Source of the DNA: an uncultured Clostridia bacterium | GTDB taxonomy: Bacteria > Bacillota > Clostridia > TANB77 > CAG-508 | Reading direction: 5' to 3' | DNA length: 27,011 nt | Assembly: GCA_948946035.1 (NCBI GenBank) | Contig: CARBKU010000001.1 | Coordinates: 1-27,011, forward strand | Part shown: positions 17,701-24,951 of the stretch, piece after piece | Layout: each line of letters starts with the position of its first letter | Numbering within the stretch: position 1 is the first letter of the stretch | Notes under the pieces: generated by a model | Seen by the model: the letters and a program-made list of their open reading frames with translations, nothing else | Told to the model about the DNA's origin: nothing | Database searches by the model: none | Made by a program: the position numbers and the translations under genes

Positions 17701-18538
17701 TTCACGTATGAACTTAGGTCAAGTGCTAGAAGTTCACTTAGGTGGAGCAGCAAAAGCCTTAGGATGGAAAGTGGCTACACCAGTATTTGATGGAGCAACA
17801 GAAAAAGATGTTAAAGAAGTATTAAAAGAAGCTAACATGAGTGAAGATGGAAAAATGGTACTTTATGATGGAAGAACAGGTGAACCATTTGATAAACCAA
17901 TTACAGTTGGTGTTATGTACATGTTAAAACTTCACCATTTAGTAGATGATAAAATACATGCTCGTTCAACTGGACCATACTCTTTAGTAACACAACAACC
18001 TTTAGGAGGTAAAGCGCAATTTGGTGGTCAACGTTTTGGAGAAATGGAAGTTTGGGCACTAGAAGCATATGGAGCATCATATACATTACAAGAAATGTTA
18101 ACTGTAAAATCAGATGATGTTGTTGGAAGAGTAAAAACTTATGAAGCAATTGTAAAAGGAGAAAATGTTCCAGAACCAGGAGTTCCAGAGAGCTTTAAAG
18201 TATTGGTTAAGGAATTACAATCTTTAGGATTAAATGTTAGATTATATTCTGATAATAACGAAGAATTAGAATTAAAAGAAAATATTGAAGAAGGTATAGA
18301 ATACGACCCAGAACAAGAGAAAAAATTATTAGCTGAAGAAGAAGTAATTGCTGATGGAGATTTAGATGGCTATGTAGAAGAAGCAACAGAGGATGATATG
18401 TTATATGAAGATGATGATTCTATAGAAGATGATAGTGATGAACTATTTGAAGGCTTAGATGACGATGGAGACGAATTATTATTTGACAGTGACTTGGCTA
18501 GTGATAATATTGATAATGATGAAGATATTATTGAGTAA
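14774..18538 (+). CDS. rpoB: DNA-directed RNA polymerase subunit beta
   Basis: The beta subunit forms the catalytic cleft of RNA polymerase with beta'. I chose the TTG at 14774 (1254 residues, MKLKEIQYEK) because AGGAG at 14761-14765 lies 8 nt before it. An in-frame GTG at 14765 overlaps that site and is unlikely. The RSPG motif, the rifampicin region (residues about 483-510, FFGSSQLSQFMDQ and THKRRISALGPGG) and the PEGPNIGL motif are all present. Counterparts of E. coli D516, H526 and S531 are wild type (D493, H503, S508), so target-based rifampicin resistance is not indicated. The last 86 residues (about 1169-1254) are an unusually acidic extension, nearly half Asp/Glu. rpoC follows after 159 bp. 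No intein or frameshift is seen. Confidence 0.98.
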   Translation: MKLKEIQYEKTSRKDFAKVGDYIEMPNLIKVQKDSYDWFVEEGLGEVLKDISPIEDYSGNLVLEFFDYYMEEKTKYSVEEAKERDATYSTRLHVKVRLINRETGEIKEQEIYLGDFPLMTESGTFVINGAERVVVSQLVRSPGCYYAEEFDTKTGKKTYTSTVMPLRGAWLEYETDGNDIFYVRVDRTRKVPVTTLLRAIGIITDDQIRELFGDEEMITATIAKDTIKDQDEALIEIYKKLRPGELPTVDAARNLFNGLFYDNRRYDLAKVGRYKFNQKLNLALRIKGKVSAEDIVDSETGEVFVQAGEIITEEVAEAIQNSGINVVDIMLADRKIRIIGNSTVNIYSILPNIDLSKLHIKELVNYNVLKNIIDNTEEKDLPKALEERIEELVPKTITTEDMIASINYLLNISHGLGEPDDIDHLANRRIRCVGELLQNQFRIGLTRLERVVRERMTIQDLDVVTPQTLINTKPITSAIREFFGSSQLSQFMDQTNPLSELTHKRRISALGPGGLTRERAGFEVRDVHYTHYGRLCPIESPEGPNIGLISALSSFAQINEYGFIETPYRKVDPETHKLTDIVEYMSADIEDNYIIAQASEPVEQNGKFVNERIRVRYKNEIIEVENSKVQYVDVSPKQLVSVAAAMIPFLEHDDAKRALMGANMQRQAVPLMITESPIVGTGIEYRAAKDSGILVLAEDDGVIEKVTGDAISVKYKNGKTVTHKLRKFKRTNGGTCINQKPIVKAGEKVNKGDSIADGPATQNGEMALGKNVLVAFSTWEGYNYEDAILINEKLVKEDAFTSIHIEEYDCECRDTKLGAEEITRDIPNVGDDSLKDLDENGIIRIGAEVRPGDILVGKVTPKGETDLTAEERLLRAIFGEKAREVRDTSLRVPHGEAGTIVDVKIFTRDNSDELGPGVNQIIRCYIATKRKISVGDKMAGRHGNKGVISRVLPEEDMPFMPDGTPIDILLNPLGVPSRMNLGQVLEVHLGGAAKALGWKVATPVFDGATEKDVKEVLKEANMSEDGKMVLYDGRTGEPFDKPITVGVMYMLKLHHLVDDKIHARSTGPYSLVTQQPLGGKAQFGGQRFGEMEVWALEAYGASYTLQEMLTVKSDDVVGRVKTYEAIVKGENVPEPGVPESFKVLVKELQSLGLNVRLYSDNNEELELKENIEEGIEYDPEQEKKLLAEEEVIADGDLDGYVEEATEDDMLYEDDDSIEDDSDELFEGLDDDGDELLFDSDLASDNIDNDEDIIE

Positions 18539-18598
18539 AATGAAATAAAAAATAGTAACTAAATAAATTCTAAAAAGAAAAAAAGCGACCAAAAGGAA

Positions 18599-18627
18599 TT
18601 GTTCGAGCAGTGGAAAGTCTTTAAAAT
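18599..18627 (+). promoter_or_regulatory. Possible weak internal promoter before rpoC
   Basis: TTGTTC (18599-18604) and TAAAAT (18622-18627) are 17 bp apart in the 159-bp rpoB-rpoC gap. The -35 matches consensus at only three of six positions. No terminator is seen in this gap, so rpoC is probably cotranscribed with rpoB whether or not this site works. Confidence 0.25.
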
Positions 18628-18697
18628 CTGTTTTAGAAGATAACTTATGCAATTGAGCAAAGCGAAATTGTAAACCTATTAAAGAGGGGGAAAAGTA

Positions 18698-21600
18698 GTG
18701 GACGAATTAGATATTTTTAACAAATTAAAAATAGGAATTGCATCAGACGAAAAAATAAGAGAATGGTCAAAAGGGGAAGTAAAAAAGCCAGAAACAATCA
18801 ACTACAGAACATTAAAACCAGAAAAAGATGGACTATTCTGTGAAAGAATATTTGGACCAACAAAAGACTGGGAATGTCATTGTGGTAAATACAAAAGAGT
18901 AAGATATAAAGGAATAGTATGTGACAGATGTGGAGTAGAAGTAACAAAAGCAAAAGTAAGACGTGAAAGAATGGGACACATAGAACTTGCAGCACCAGTT
19001 GCACACATATGGTACTTCAAAGGAATACCAAGCAGAATTGCATTAATGCTTGATATATCACCAAGAAACCTAGAAAAAGTAATATACTTTGCATCATACA
19101 TTGTAATAGACAAAAAAGACACAGGACTAGAACAATGTCAAATACTTAACGAAAAAGAATATCATGAAGCAGAAGAAAAATATGGAAAAGGCTCATTTAA
19201 AGCACAAATGGGAGCAGAAGCATTTGAAGAATTATTAAAGAAGATAGACTTAGACAAACTATCAGTGCAAATAAAAAAAGAACTAGAAGGAGCAAGCGAG
19301 CAAAAAAGAGTTAAACTAGTAAAAAGATTAGATACAGTTGAATCATTTAGAATATCTGGAAATAGACCAGAATGGATGATAATGAATGTTGTACCAGTTA
19401 TTCCACCAGAACTAAGACCAATGGTACAATTAGACGGTGGAAGATTTGCAACATCAGACTTAAATGACTTATATAGAAGAGTCATAAACAGAAACAACAG
19501 ACTAAAAAGACTATTAGAACTTGGAGCACCAGAAATAATTGTACGTAATGAAAAAAGAATGCTACAAGAATCAGTAGATGCTCTAATAGATAATGGTAGA
19601 CGTGGAAGACCAGTAACAGGAGCTGGAAACAGACCATTAAAATCATTATCAGACTTACTAAAAGGTAAACAAGGTAGATTTCGTCAAAACTTACTAGGAA
19701 AGCGTGTTGACTATTCTGGACGTTCTGTTATAGTAGTTGGACCAGAACTAAAATTGTATCAATGTGGACTTCCAAAAGAAATGGCTGTTGAATTATTCAA
19801 ACCATTTGTTATGAGAGAATTAGTAGGAAGAGGAATAGCACAAAACATCAAAAATGCAAAAAGAATGGTAGAAAGACTAAGACCAGAAGTATGGGGAATA
19901 TTAGAAGAAGTTATAAAAGATCATCCAGTAATGTTAAACCGTGCCCCAACACTACATAGATTAGGAATTCAAAGTTTTGAACCAGTACTAGTAGAAGGAA
20001 GAGCAATAAAACTTCACCCATTAGTATGTGAAGCATTCAATGCTGACTTTGATGGTGACCAAATGGCTGTACATTTACCATTATCACCAGAAGCACAAGC
20101 AGAATCAAGATACTTAATGTTATCTACAAATAACTTACTTAAACCACAAGATGGTAAACCAGTTGCTACACCTAGACTTGACATGATTTTAGGAAGTTAT
20201 TATTTAACAATGGTAATAGATGGCGAAAAAGGAGAAGGAAAATACTTTAAAGACCCAGATGAAGCTATAATGGCATTTGAAAATCATGAAGTAGATATAC
20301 ATGCAAAAATATTTGTTAGAAAAACAATAGAAATTGATGGAGAATTAAAAAACAAAAAAATAGAAACAAGCGTTGGAAGAATAATATTCAACCAAGGAAT
20401 TCCACAAGATTTAGGATTTATAGACAGAAAAGAAGACCCATTCCAATACGAAATTAGTTTCCCAGTTGTTAAAAAGACAATGGGTCAAATTATAGAAAGA
20501 GTAATTAGAACTCATGGACTAACAGAATCAGCAGAAGTAATAGACTACATTAAATCATTAGGTTATAAATATGCAACACTTGCTGGTATAACATATTCAA
20601 TGGATGACGTAAAAGTCCCAGCAGCAAAAAATGAATTATTACAAGAAGCTGACAATAAAGTAGAAACTATTAGAAAACAATATGCAAGAGGTTTAATTAC
20701 TAACGAAGAAAGATATAATGCTGTAATTAATGTATGGGAAGATGCAACTAAAAACGTTAGTCGTGTCATGGAAGAAAACTTTGATGATTTAAACCCAGTA
20801 TATATGATGGTAAAATCAGGAGCCAGAGGTAACATGAACCAATTAAGACAAATTGCTGGTATGCGTGGTCTTATGGCTAGTACTACTGGTAAAGCAGTTG
20901 AAATTCCAATTAAATCATCATTTGCTGAAGGGCTAGACGCATTAGAGTACTTTATTTCAGCCCATGGAGCTCGTAAGGGACTTTCAGATACAGCTTTAAG
21001 AACAGCTGACTCAGGATATCTAACTAGAAGATTAGTTGATGTAGCACAAGATATTATAGTTAGAGAACATGACTGTGGAACAAGCGAAGGAATTATTGTT
21101 TATGATATAAAAGATGGAAATCAAGTAATAGAAAAAATGCAAGAAAGATTAGTAGGAAGATTTACAACACAAGATGTAGTTGACCCAAAAACAAATGAAC
21201 TTATCATTGATACAAACACTATGATTACAGAGGACATTGCAGATAAAATAGTAGAAGCAGGAATTGAAAATTTAGAGGTACGTTCAGTACTTGGATGCCA
21301 TTCAAAACATGGTGTATGTCAAAAATGTTATGGTATGGGCTTAGCAAGAAGAGACTTAGTTTCAATAGGTGAAGCAATAGGAATTATTGCTGCTCAATCA
21401 ATTGGTGAACCAGGTACACAGCTTACAATGAGAACAATTCACTCTGGTGGTGTAGCAGGTGTAGCTGATATTACACAAGGTCTTCCAAGGGTTGAAGAAT
21501 TATTTGAAGCAAGAAAACCAAAAGGACTTGCAATTATAACTGAAATAGATGGTAAAGTAAAAATAAAAGAAACAAAGAAAAAGAAAGAAGTTATTGTAAC

Positions 21601-22228
21601 AAATAATGGAGATTCTAAAACATATACAATACCATTTGGTTCAAAAATGAAGGTTAAAGATGGAGACATGGTAGAAGCATGTGAACCATTAATAGAAGGT
21701 TCAATTAATCCAAGTGAAATACTTGCTATAAAAGGACCAGAAGGAGTATATGAATACTTAATTTCAGAAGTTCAAAAAGTTTATAGAAATCAAGGTGTTG
21801 ATATTAATGATAAACATATTGAAGTAATTGGTAGACAAATGCTTAAAAAGGTTAGAGTTGAAGATAATGCAGATACAGATATGTTCCCAGGTTCATTAAT
21901 TGATATGTATGATTTTGCAGATGCAAATAAAGAAATTGAAGAACAAGGAAAACGCCCAGCAACAGGTAAAAGAGTATTACTTGGTATTACAAAAGCATCA
22001 CTTGCTACAGAAAGTTTCTTGTCAGCAGCATCATTCCAAGAAACAACTAGAGTATTAACAGAAGCAGCTGTTAAAGGTAAAGTAGATGACTTAGTTGGAT
22101 TAAAAGAAAATGTTATTATTGGTAAGCTAATTCCAGCAGGTACAGGTATGCAAAAATATCAAAATATTCATATTAGTACAGAAAAAGAACTTGAAGAAAC
22201 TTCAGAAGAAGTTGAAGAGAATAATTAG
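18698..22228 (+). CDS. rpoC: DNA-directed RNA polymerase subunit beta'
   Basis: The largest RNA polymerase subunit carries the active-site magnesium. The start is GTG at 18698, preceded by GAGGGGG; the protein has 1176 residues, close to the Firmicutes norm. The N-terminal zinc site is C60, C62, C75, C78. The catalytic motif NADFDGD is at 448-454 (D450, D452, D454). The second zinc site is C793, C867, C874, C877, with the same spacing as in E. coli. The bridge-helix/trigger-loop region (GARKGLSDTALRTADSGYLT and later QSIGEPGTQLTMRTIHSGG) is intact. The C-terminus ends in a short acidic tail. A strong terminator starts 10 bp after the stop codon, so the rpoBC transcript ends here rather than continuing into rpsL as in many relatives. 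Confidence 0.98.
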   Translation: MDELDIFNKLKIGIASDEKIREWSKGEVKKPETINYRTLKPEKDGLFCERIFGPTKDWECHCGKYKRVRYKGIVCDRCGVEVTKAKVRRERMGHIELAAPVAHIWYFKGIPSRIALMLDISPRNLEKVIYFASYIVIDKKDTGLEQCQILNEKEYHEAEEKYGKGSFKAQMGAEAFEELLKKIDLDKLSVQIKKELEGASEQKRVKLVKRLDTVESFRISGNRPEWMIMNVVPVIPPELRPMVQLDGGRFATSDLNDLYRRVINRNNRLKRLLELGAPEIIVRNEKRMLQESVDALIDNGRRGRPVTGAGNRPLKSLSDLLKGKQGRFRQNLLGKRVDYSGRSVIVVGPELKLYQCGLPKEMAVELFKPFVMRELVGRGIAQNIKNAKRMVERLRPEVWGILEEVIKDHPVMLNRAPTLHRLGIQSFEPVLVEGRAIKLHPLVCEAFNADFDGDQMAVHLPLSPEAQAESRYLMLSTNNLLKPQDGKPVATPRLDMILGSYYLTMVIDGEKGEGKYFKDPDEAIMAFENHEVDIHAKIFVRKTIEIDGELKNKKIETSVGRIIFNQGIPQDLGFIDRKEDPFQYEISFPVVKKTMGQIIERVIRTHGLTESAEVIDYIKSLGYKYATLAGITYSMDDVKVPAAKNELLQEADNKVETIRKQYARGLITNEERYNAVINVWEDATKNVSRVMEENFDDLNPVYMMVKSGARGNMNQLRQIAGMRGLMASTTGKAVEIPIKSSFAEGLDALEYFISAHGARKGLSDTALRTADSGYLTRRLVDVAQDIIVREHDCGTSEGIIVYDIKDGNQVIEKMQERLVGRFTTQDVVDPKTNELIIDTNTMITEDIADKIVEAGIENLEVRSVLGCHSKHGVCQKCYGMGLARRDLVSIGEAIGIIAAQSIGEPGTQLTMRTIHSGGVAGVADITQGLPRVEELFEARKPKGLAIITEIDGKVKIKETKKKKEVIVTNNGDSKTYTIPFGSKMKVKDGDMVEACEPLIEGSINPSEILAIKGPEGVYEYLISEVQKVYRNQGVDINDKHIEVIGRQMLKKVRVEDNADTDMFPGSLIDMYDFADANKEIEEQGKRPATGKRVLLGITKASLATESFLSAASFQETTRVLTEAAVKGKVDDLVGLKENVIIGKLIPAGTGMQKYQNIHISTEKELEETSEEVEENN

Positions 22229-22238
22229 AGAGTGTAAG

Positions 22239-22269
22239 AAAGAGAGGATTATAAAAATCCTCTCTTTTT
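22239..22269 (+). terminator. Intrinsic terminator after rpoC
   Basis: AAAGAGAGGATT (22239-22250) pairs perfectly over 12 bp with AATCCTCTCTTT (22256-22267) around a 5-nt loop and is followed by more T residues. Confidence 0.92.
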
Positions 22270-22290
22270 CAAGTAATTGCCGTGATTTTG

Positions 22291-22319
22291 TTGACAAAAC
22301 AGCCATTTGTTAGTAAAAT
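22291..22319 (+). promoter_or_regulatory. Sigma-A-type promoter of the gdpP-like gene
   Basis: TTGACA (22291-22296) and TAAAAT (22314-22319) are separated by 17 bp, followed by an AT-rich start region and the AAGGAG site of the gene. It lies right after the rpoC terminator, so the gene is transcribed independently of rpoBC. Confidence 0.8.
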
Positions 22320-22348
22320 ATAATAGAATAAAAATAAGGAGAAAATTT

Positions 22349-24328
22349 ATGCAGACTAACAACAGAAAAGTATTTGATAAATTAGTATCAAAAACAAAAA
22401 TATATTTAGGCATAATCTTAATATTATTAACAATCATTTGCATTACGATACCAGCGATGATAATACCAGCAATAATCATATATGTATTACTCATTATATA
22501 CTCATACTATACAAATAATAAAAGAAAAAGTGAAATATCAGAAACATTGCAAGATCTAACACTAACAGTAGACACAACAGCAAAAACAAGTTTAATAAAT
22601 TCTCCATTTCCATTAATAATATTACAAACAGATGGAAATATAATTTGGAGAAGTTCAAAATTTAACACTGAATTTGCTAACATAGACATAAATAATTATT
22701 TAAATGATTTAACAATAGAATTAAAAAGTGAAATTGAAAACAGAAAAGACAACAACAATAAAGACATAGAAAGAAAGATAGAAATAGATAAAAAAACATA
22801 TTTAATAAAAGGAAGATATATAGATTATAAAGAAAGAGAAAGAAAAAAAGAATACATGATAATGTTATACTTTATTGATGACACAGATAATATAAAACTA
22901 CAAAAAGAATATAAAAACTCAAAAACATGTGTTGGAATGTTAGTAGTTGACAATTACGAAGAAACAATGCAAAGCATTGAAAGTGAAGAAAGGCCACAAG
23001 TAATTGCAGAAATAGATACAAGTATATATGATTGGGCAAACCTAACAAATGGAGTAATAATAAAACAGGACAAAAACAAATATATATACTTTTTTGAACA
23101 AAGATATTTAGAAATACTTAAAGAAGACAAATTTAGTATATTAGACAAAATAAAAGAAATAAATACAGACGAAAAGATACAATTCACATTAAGTATAGCA
23201 ATTTCGAATGAAGGAGAAACAGATAAAGAAAAATATAAATCAACACAAGCAGCAATGGACATTGTATTAGGACGTGGAGGAGACCAAGCGGTAATAAGAG
23301 AAAACGAAATATACAAATTCTTTGGAGGAAGAACAGAAGAAGTAGAATCAAGAACAAAAGTAAAAGCAAGAGTAGTAGCACATGCTTTAGAAAACCTAAT
23401 AAAAGATTCTAAAAAAGTAATGATAATGGGACATACAAATCCAGACATGGACTGCATTGGAGCAAGTATGGGAATATATAGATTAGCAAAAACACTAAAC
23501 ACAAATGCATATATTATACACAACGAGAGAACTGTATCAATTAAAGATTTTCAAGATTCTATTGACAAAGATGAAGAATATGAAGATATAATGATAAATA
23601 AAGAAGTTGCTATTGAAAATATAGATGAAGAAACCTTACTAGTAATTGTTGATACACACAAGAAAAATTATGTACAAGTACCAGAATTATTAGAAAGAGC
23701 AAAAAAAGTAGCAATAATAGACCATCATAGAAGAAGTGCAGACTATATAGAAAATGCAACAATAACATTTCAAGAAGTATATGCTTCATCAGCAGCAGAA
23801 TTAGTCACAGAATTACTACAATATGTGGAGAAAAAGGTTGAACTAAAAACAATAGAGGCAGAAAGTTTATATGCAGGAATAATGATAGATACAAAAAACT
23901 TTACATTTAAAACAGGAGTTAGAACATTTGAAGCAGCAGCATATCTACGTAAATGTGGAGTAGATATAATAAGAGTAAAAAAATGGTTTCAAGGAAACTT
24001 AGAAAGTTATAATACAATAGCAGAAATAGTAAAAGAAGCAGAAATAGTAAACGATACTATAGCTATATCAATATATGAAAAAAAGAAAGAAGATACAAGC
24101 CTAATATGTGCAAAAGCAGCAGACGAATTACTTACAATAAGTGAAGTAACAGCATCATTTGTAATAGGAAATATAGGCGAAAAAGTATGTATTAGTGGAA
24201 GGTCTATTGGAGATATAAATGTTCAGGTAATATTAGAAAAGCTACGGAGGAGGAGGACACATAACATTAGCAGGTGCACAAGTAGAAGGAATGACAGTAG
24301 AAGAAACAAAGCAAGAACTAATAAATAA
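22349..24328 (+). CDS. gdpP: GdpP-like c-di-AMP phosphodiesterase (DHH-DHHA1), C-terminus frameshifted
   Basis: GdpP-family enzymes are membrane proteins that hydrolyse c-di-AMP. The ATG at 22349 follows AAGGAG at 22336-22341; upstream in-frame codons lie within the promoter and are not used. Order: two membrane segments (about 17-33 and 35-53), a PAS-like domain (about 60-150), a degenerate GGDEF domain (about 190-320), and the DHH domain. Metal-site residues are visible: H362, D366, D368 (GHTNPDMD), D435 (DTH), D458-H459-H460 (DHH) and D514. The DHHA1 domain then begins, but after ILEKL (residue 632) the frame is lost and 27 unrelated Arg-rich residues run to a stop at 24326-24328. The next frame encodes the missing GGGGH motif and tail (24246-24362); restoring it gives 670 residues, close to B. 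subtilis GdpP. gdpP next to rplI and the helicase gene is the usual arrangement. Confidence 0.88.
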   Translation: MQTNNRKVFDKLVSKTKIYLGIILILLTIICITIPAMIIPAIIIYVLLIIYSYYTNNKRKSEISETLQDLTLTVDTTAKTSLINSPFPLIILQTDGNIIWRSSKFNTEFANIDINNYLNDLTIELKSEIENRKDNNNKDIERKIEIDKKTYLIKGRYIDYKERERKKEYMIMLYFIDDTDNIKLQKEYKNSKTCVGMLVVDNYEETMQSIESEERPQVIAEIDTSIYDWANLTNGVIIKQDKNKYIYFFEQRYLEILKEDKFSILDKIKEINTDEKIQFTLSIAISNEGETDKEKYKSTQAAMDIVLGRGGDQAVIRENEIYKFFGGRTEEVESRTKVKARVVAHALENLIKDSKKVMIMGHTNPDMDCIGASMGIYRLAKTLNTNAYIIHNERTVSIKDFQDSIDKDEEYEDIMINKEVAIENIDEETLLVIVDTHKKNYVQVPELLERAKKVAIIDHHRRSADYIENATITFQEVYASSAAELVTELLQYVEKKVELKTIEAESLYAGIMIDTKNFTFKTGVRTFEAAAYLRKCGVDIIRVKKWFQGNLESYNTIAEIVKEAEIVNDTIAISIYEKKKEDTSLICAKAADELLTISEVTASFVIGNIGEKVCISGRSIGDINVQVILEKLRRRRTHNISRCTSRRNDSRRNKARTNK

Positions 24329-24362
24329 AATAAATGAATATTTTTCTGAAATAGAAAGTTAA
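24246..24362 (+). pseudogene. gdpP: Displaced 3' end of the gdpP-like gene (GGGGH motif of DHHA1) in the +1 frame
   Basis: The frame starting at 24246 reads GGGGHITLAGAQVEG and continues for 38 codons to TAA at 24360-24362. This is the typical end of a DHHA1 domain. Removing one base, the C at 24245, joins it exactly to ILEKL of the upstream frame. The shift may be a real mutation, a sequencing or assembly error at a GGA repeat, or, less likely, a recoding site. Confidence 0.85.
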
Positions 24363-24365
24363 AAT

Positions 24366-24401
24366 AAAATTGCCAGTGGGATAGAAATTCTGGCAATTTT
24401 T
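24366..24401 (+). terminator. Intrinsic terminator after the gdpP-like gene
   Basis: AAAATTGCCAG (24366-24376) pairs perfectly over 11 bp with CTGGCAATTTT (24390-24400), ending in a T-run. Its position 3 bp after the stop of the restored frame (24362) supports that stop as the original gene end. Confidence 0.88.
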
Positions 24402-24413
24402 CAATATATGTAG

Positions 24414-24442
24414 TTGAAAAAAAGAAAAAAATAGTGTAAACT
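24414..24442 (+). promoter_or_regulatory. Probable promoter of the rplI-dnaB-tilS unit
   Basis: TTGAAA (24414-24419) and TAAACT (24437-24442) have a 17-bp spacer and lie between the gdpP terminator and rplI. Neither box is perfect, but this is the only plausible start for the downstream genes. Confidence 0.55.
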
Positions 24443-24470
24443 ATACATATTAAGAAAGGCAGTGAGTTTT

Positions 24471-24920
24471 ATGAAAGTGATTTTAAAACAAGATATAAAA
24501 GGTGTAGGAAAGAAAGATCAAATTATTAATGCATCAGATGGATATGCACGTAATTTTTTATTTCCCAAAAATATGGCAGTAGAGGCAAATACAGAAAATA
24601 TTAGTAAATTAAAAGCAAAGCAAGATTCTAATACTTTCAAAAAATCACAAGAGAAAGAAGAAGCAAAAAAAATAGCAAATAAAATTTCAGAAATAACCCT
24701 AAAAATACTTGTAAAATCAGGTGAAAATGGCAAAATATTTGGAGGGGTTTCTACAAAAGAAATTTCAGAAGTACTAGAAAAAGAATATAAAATAAAAGTT
24801 GACAAAAAGAAAATAGAATTAAAAGAGACAATAAAGACATTAGGGGCAAGAAAAATTGATATAAAATTATATGAAGGTGTAATAGCTAATTTAAAAATTA
24901 ATGTTATATCAGAAAATTAG
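24471..24920 (+). CDS. rplI: Large ribosomal subunit protein bL9
   Basis: bL9 binds 23S rRNA at the base of the L1 stalk and helps keep the reading frame. The ATG at 24471 gives the canonical MKVILKQDIKGVGKK start and 149 residues, the same length as the B. subtilis protein. A GTG three codons upstream (24462) overlaps the ribosome-binding region (AAAGG at 24455-24459) and is rejected. The N-terminal rRNA-binding domain has the DGYARNFLFP signature. A charged central helix follows, then the C-terminal domain with GENGKIFGGVSTKEI. It is the first gene of a unit with dnaB 31 bp downstream. Confidence 0.97.
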   Translation: MKVILKQDIKGVGKKDQIINASDGYARNFLFPKNMAVEANTENISKLKAKQDSNTFKKSQEKEEAKKIANKISEITLKILVKSGENGKIFGGVSTKEISEVLEKEYKIKVDKKKIELKETIKTLGARKIDIKLYEGVIANLKINVISEN

Positions 24921-24951
24921 CATTTTAGTCTTTTGGGGAGAGAGGATGTAA

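Noticed and set aside
22307..22348. An upstream in-frame start for the gdpP-like gene at 22307.
   Set aside because: It lies within the promoter spacer and before the -10 box, and the ATG at 22349 has a good ribosome-binding site.
22954..23523. A 189-codon minus-strand open frame opposite the gdpP-like gene.
   Set aside because: It lies fully inside a clear gene and has no recognisable motif or ribosome-binding site; it follows from the A-rich coding strand. The same holds for the other minus-strand frames, such as 6140-6547 and 12410-12838.
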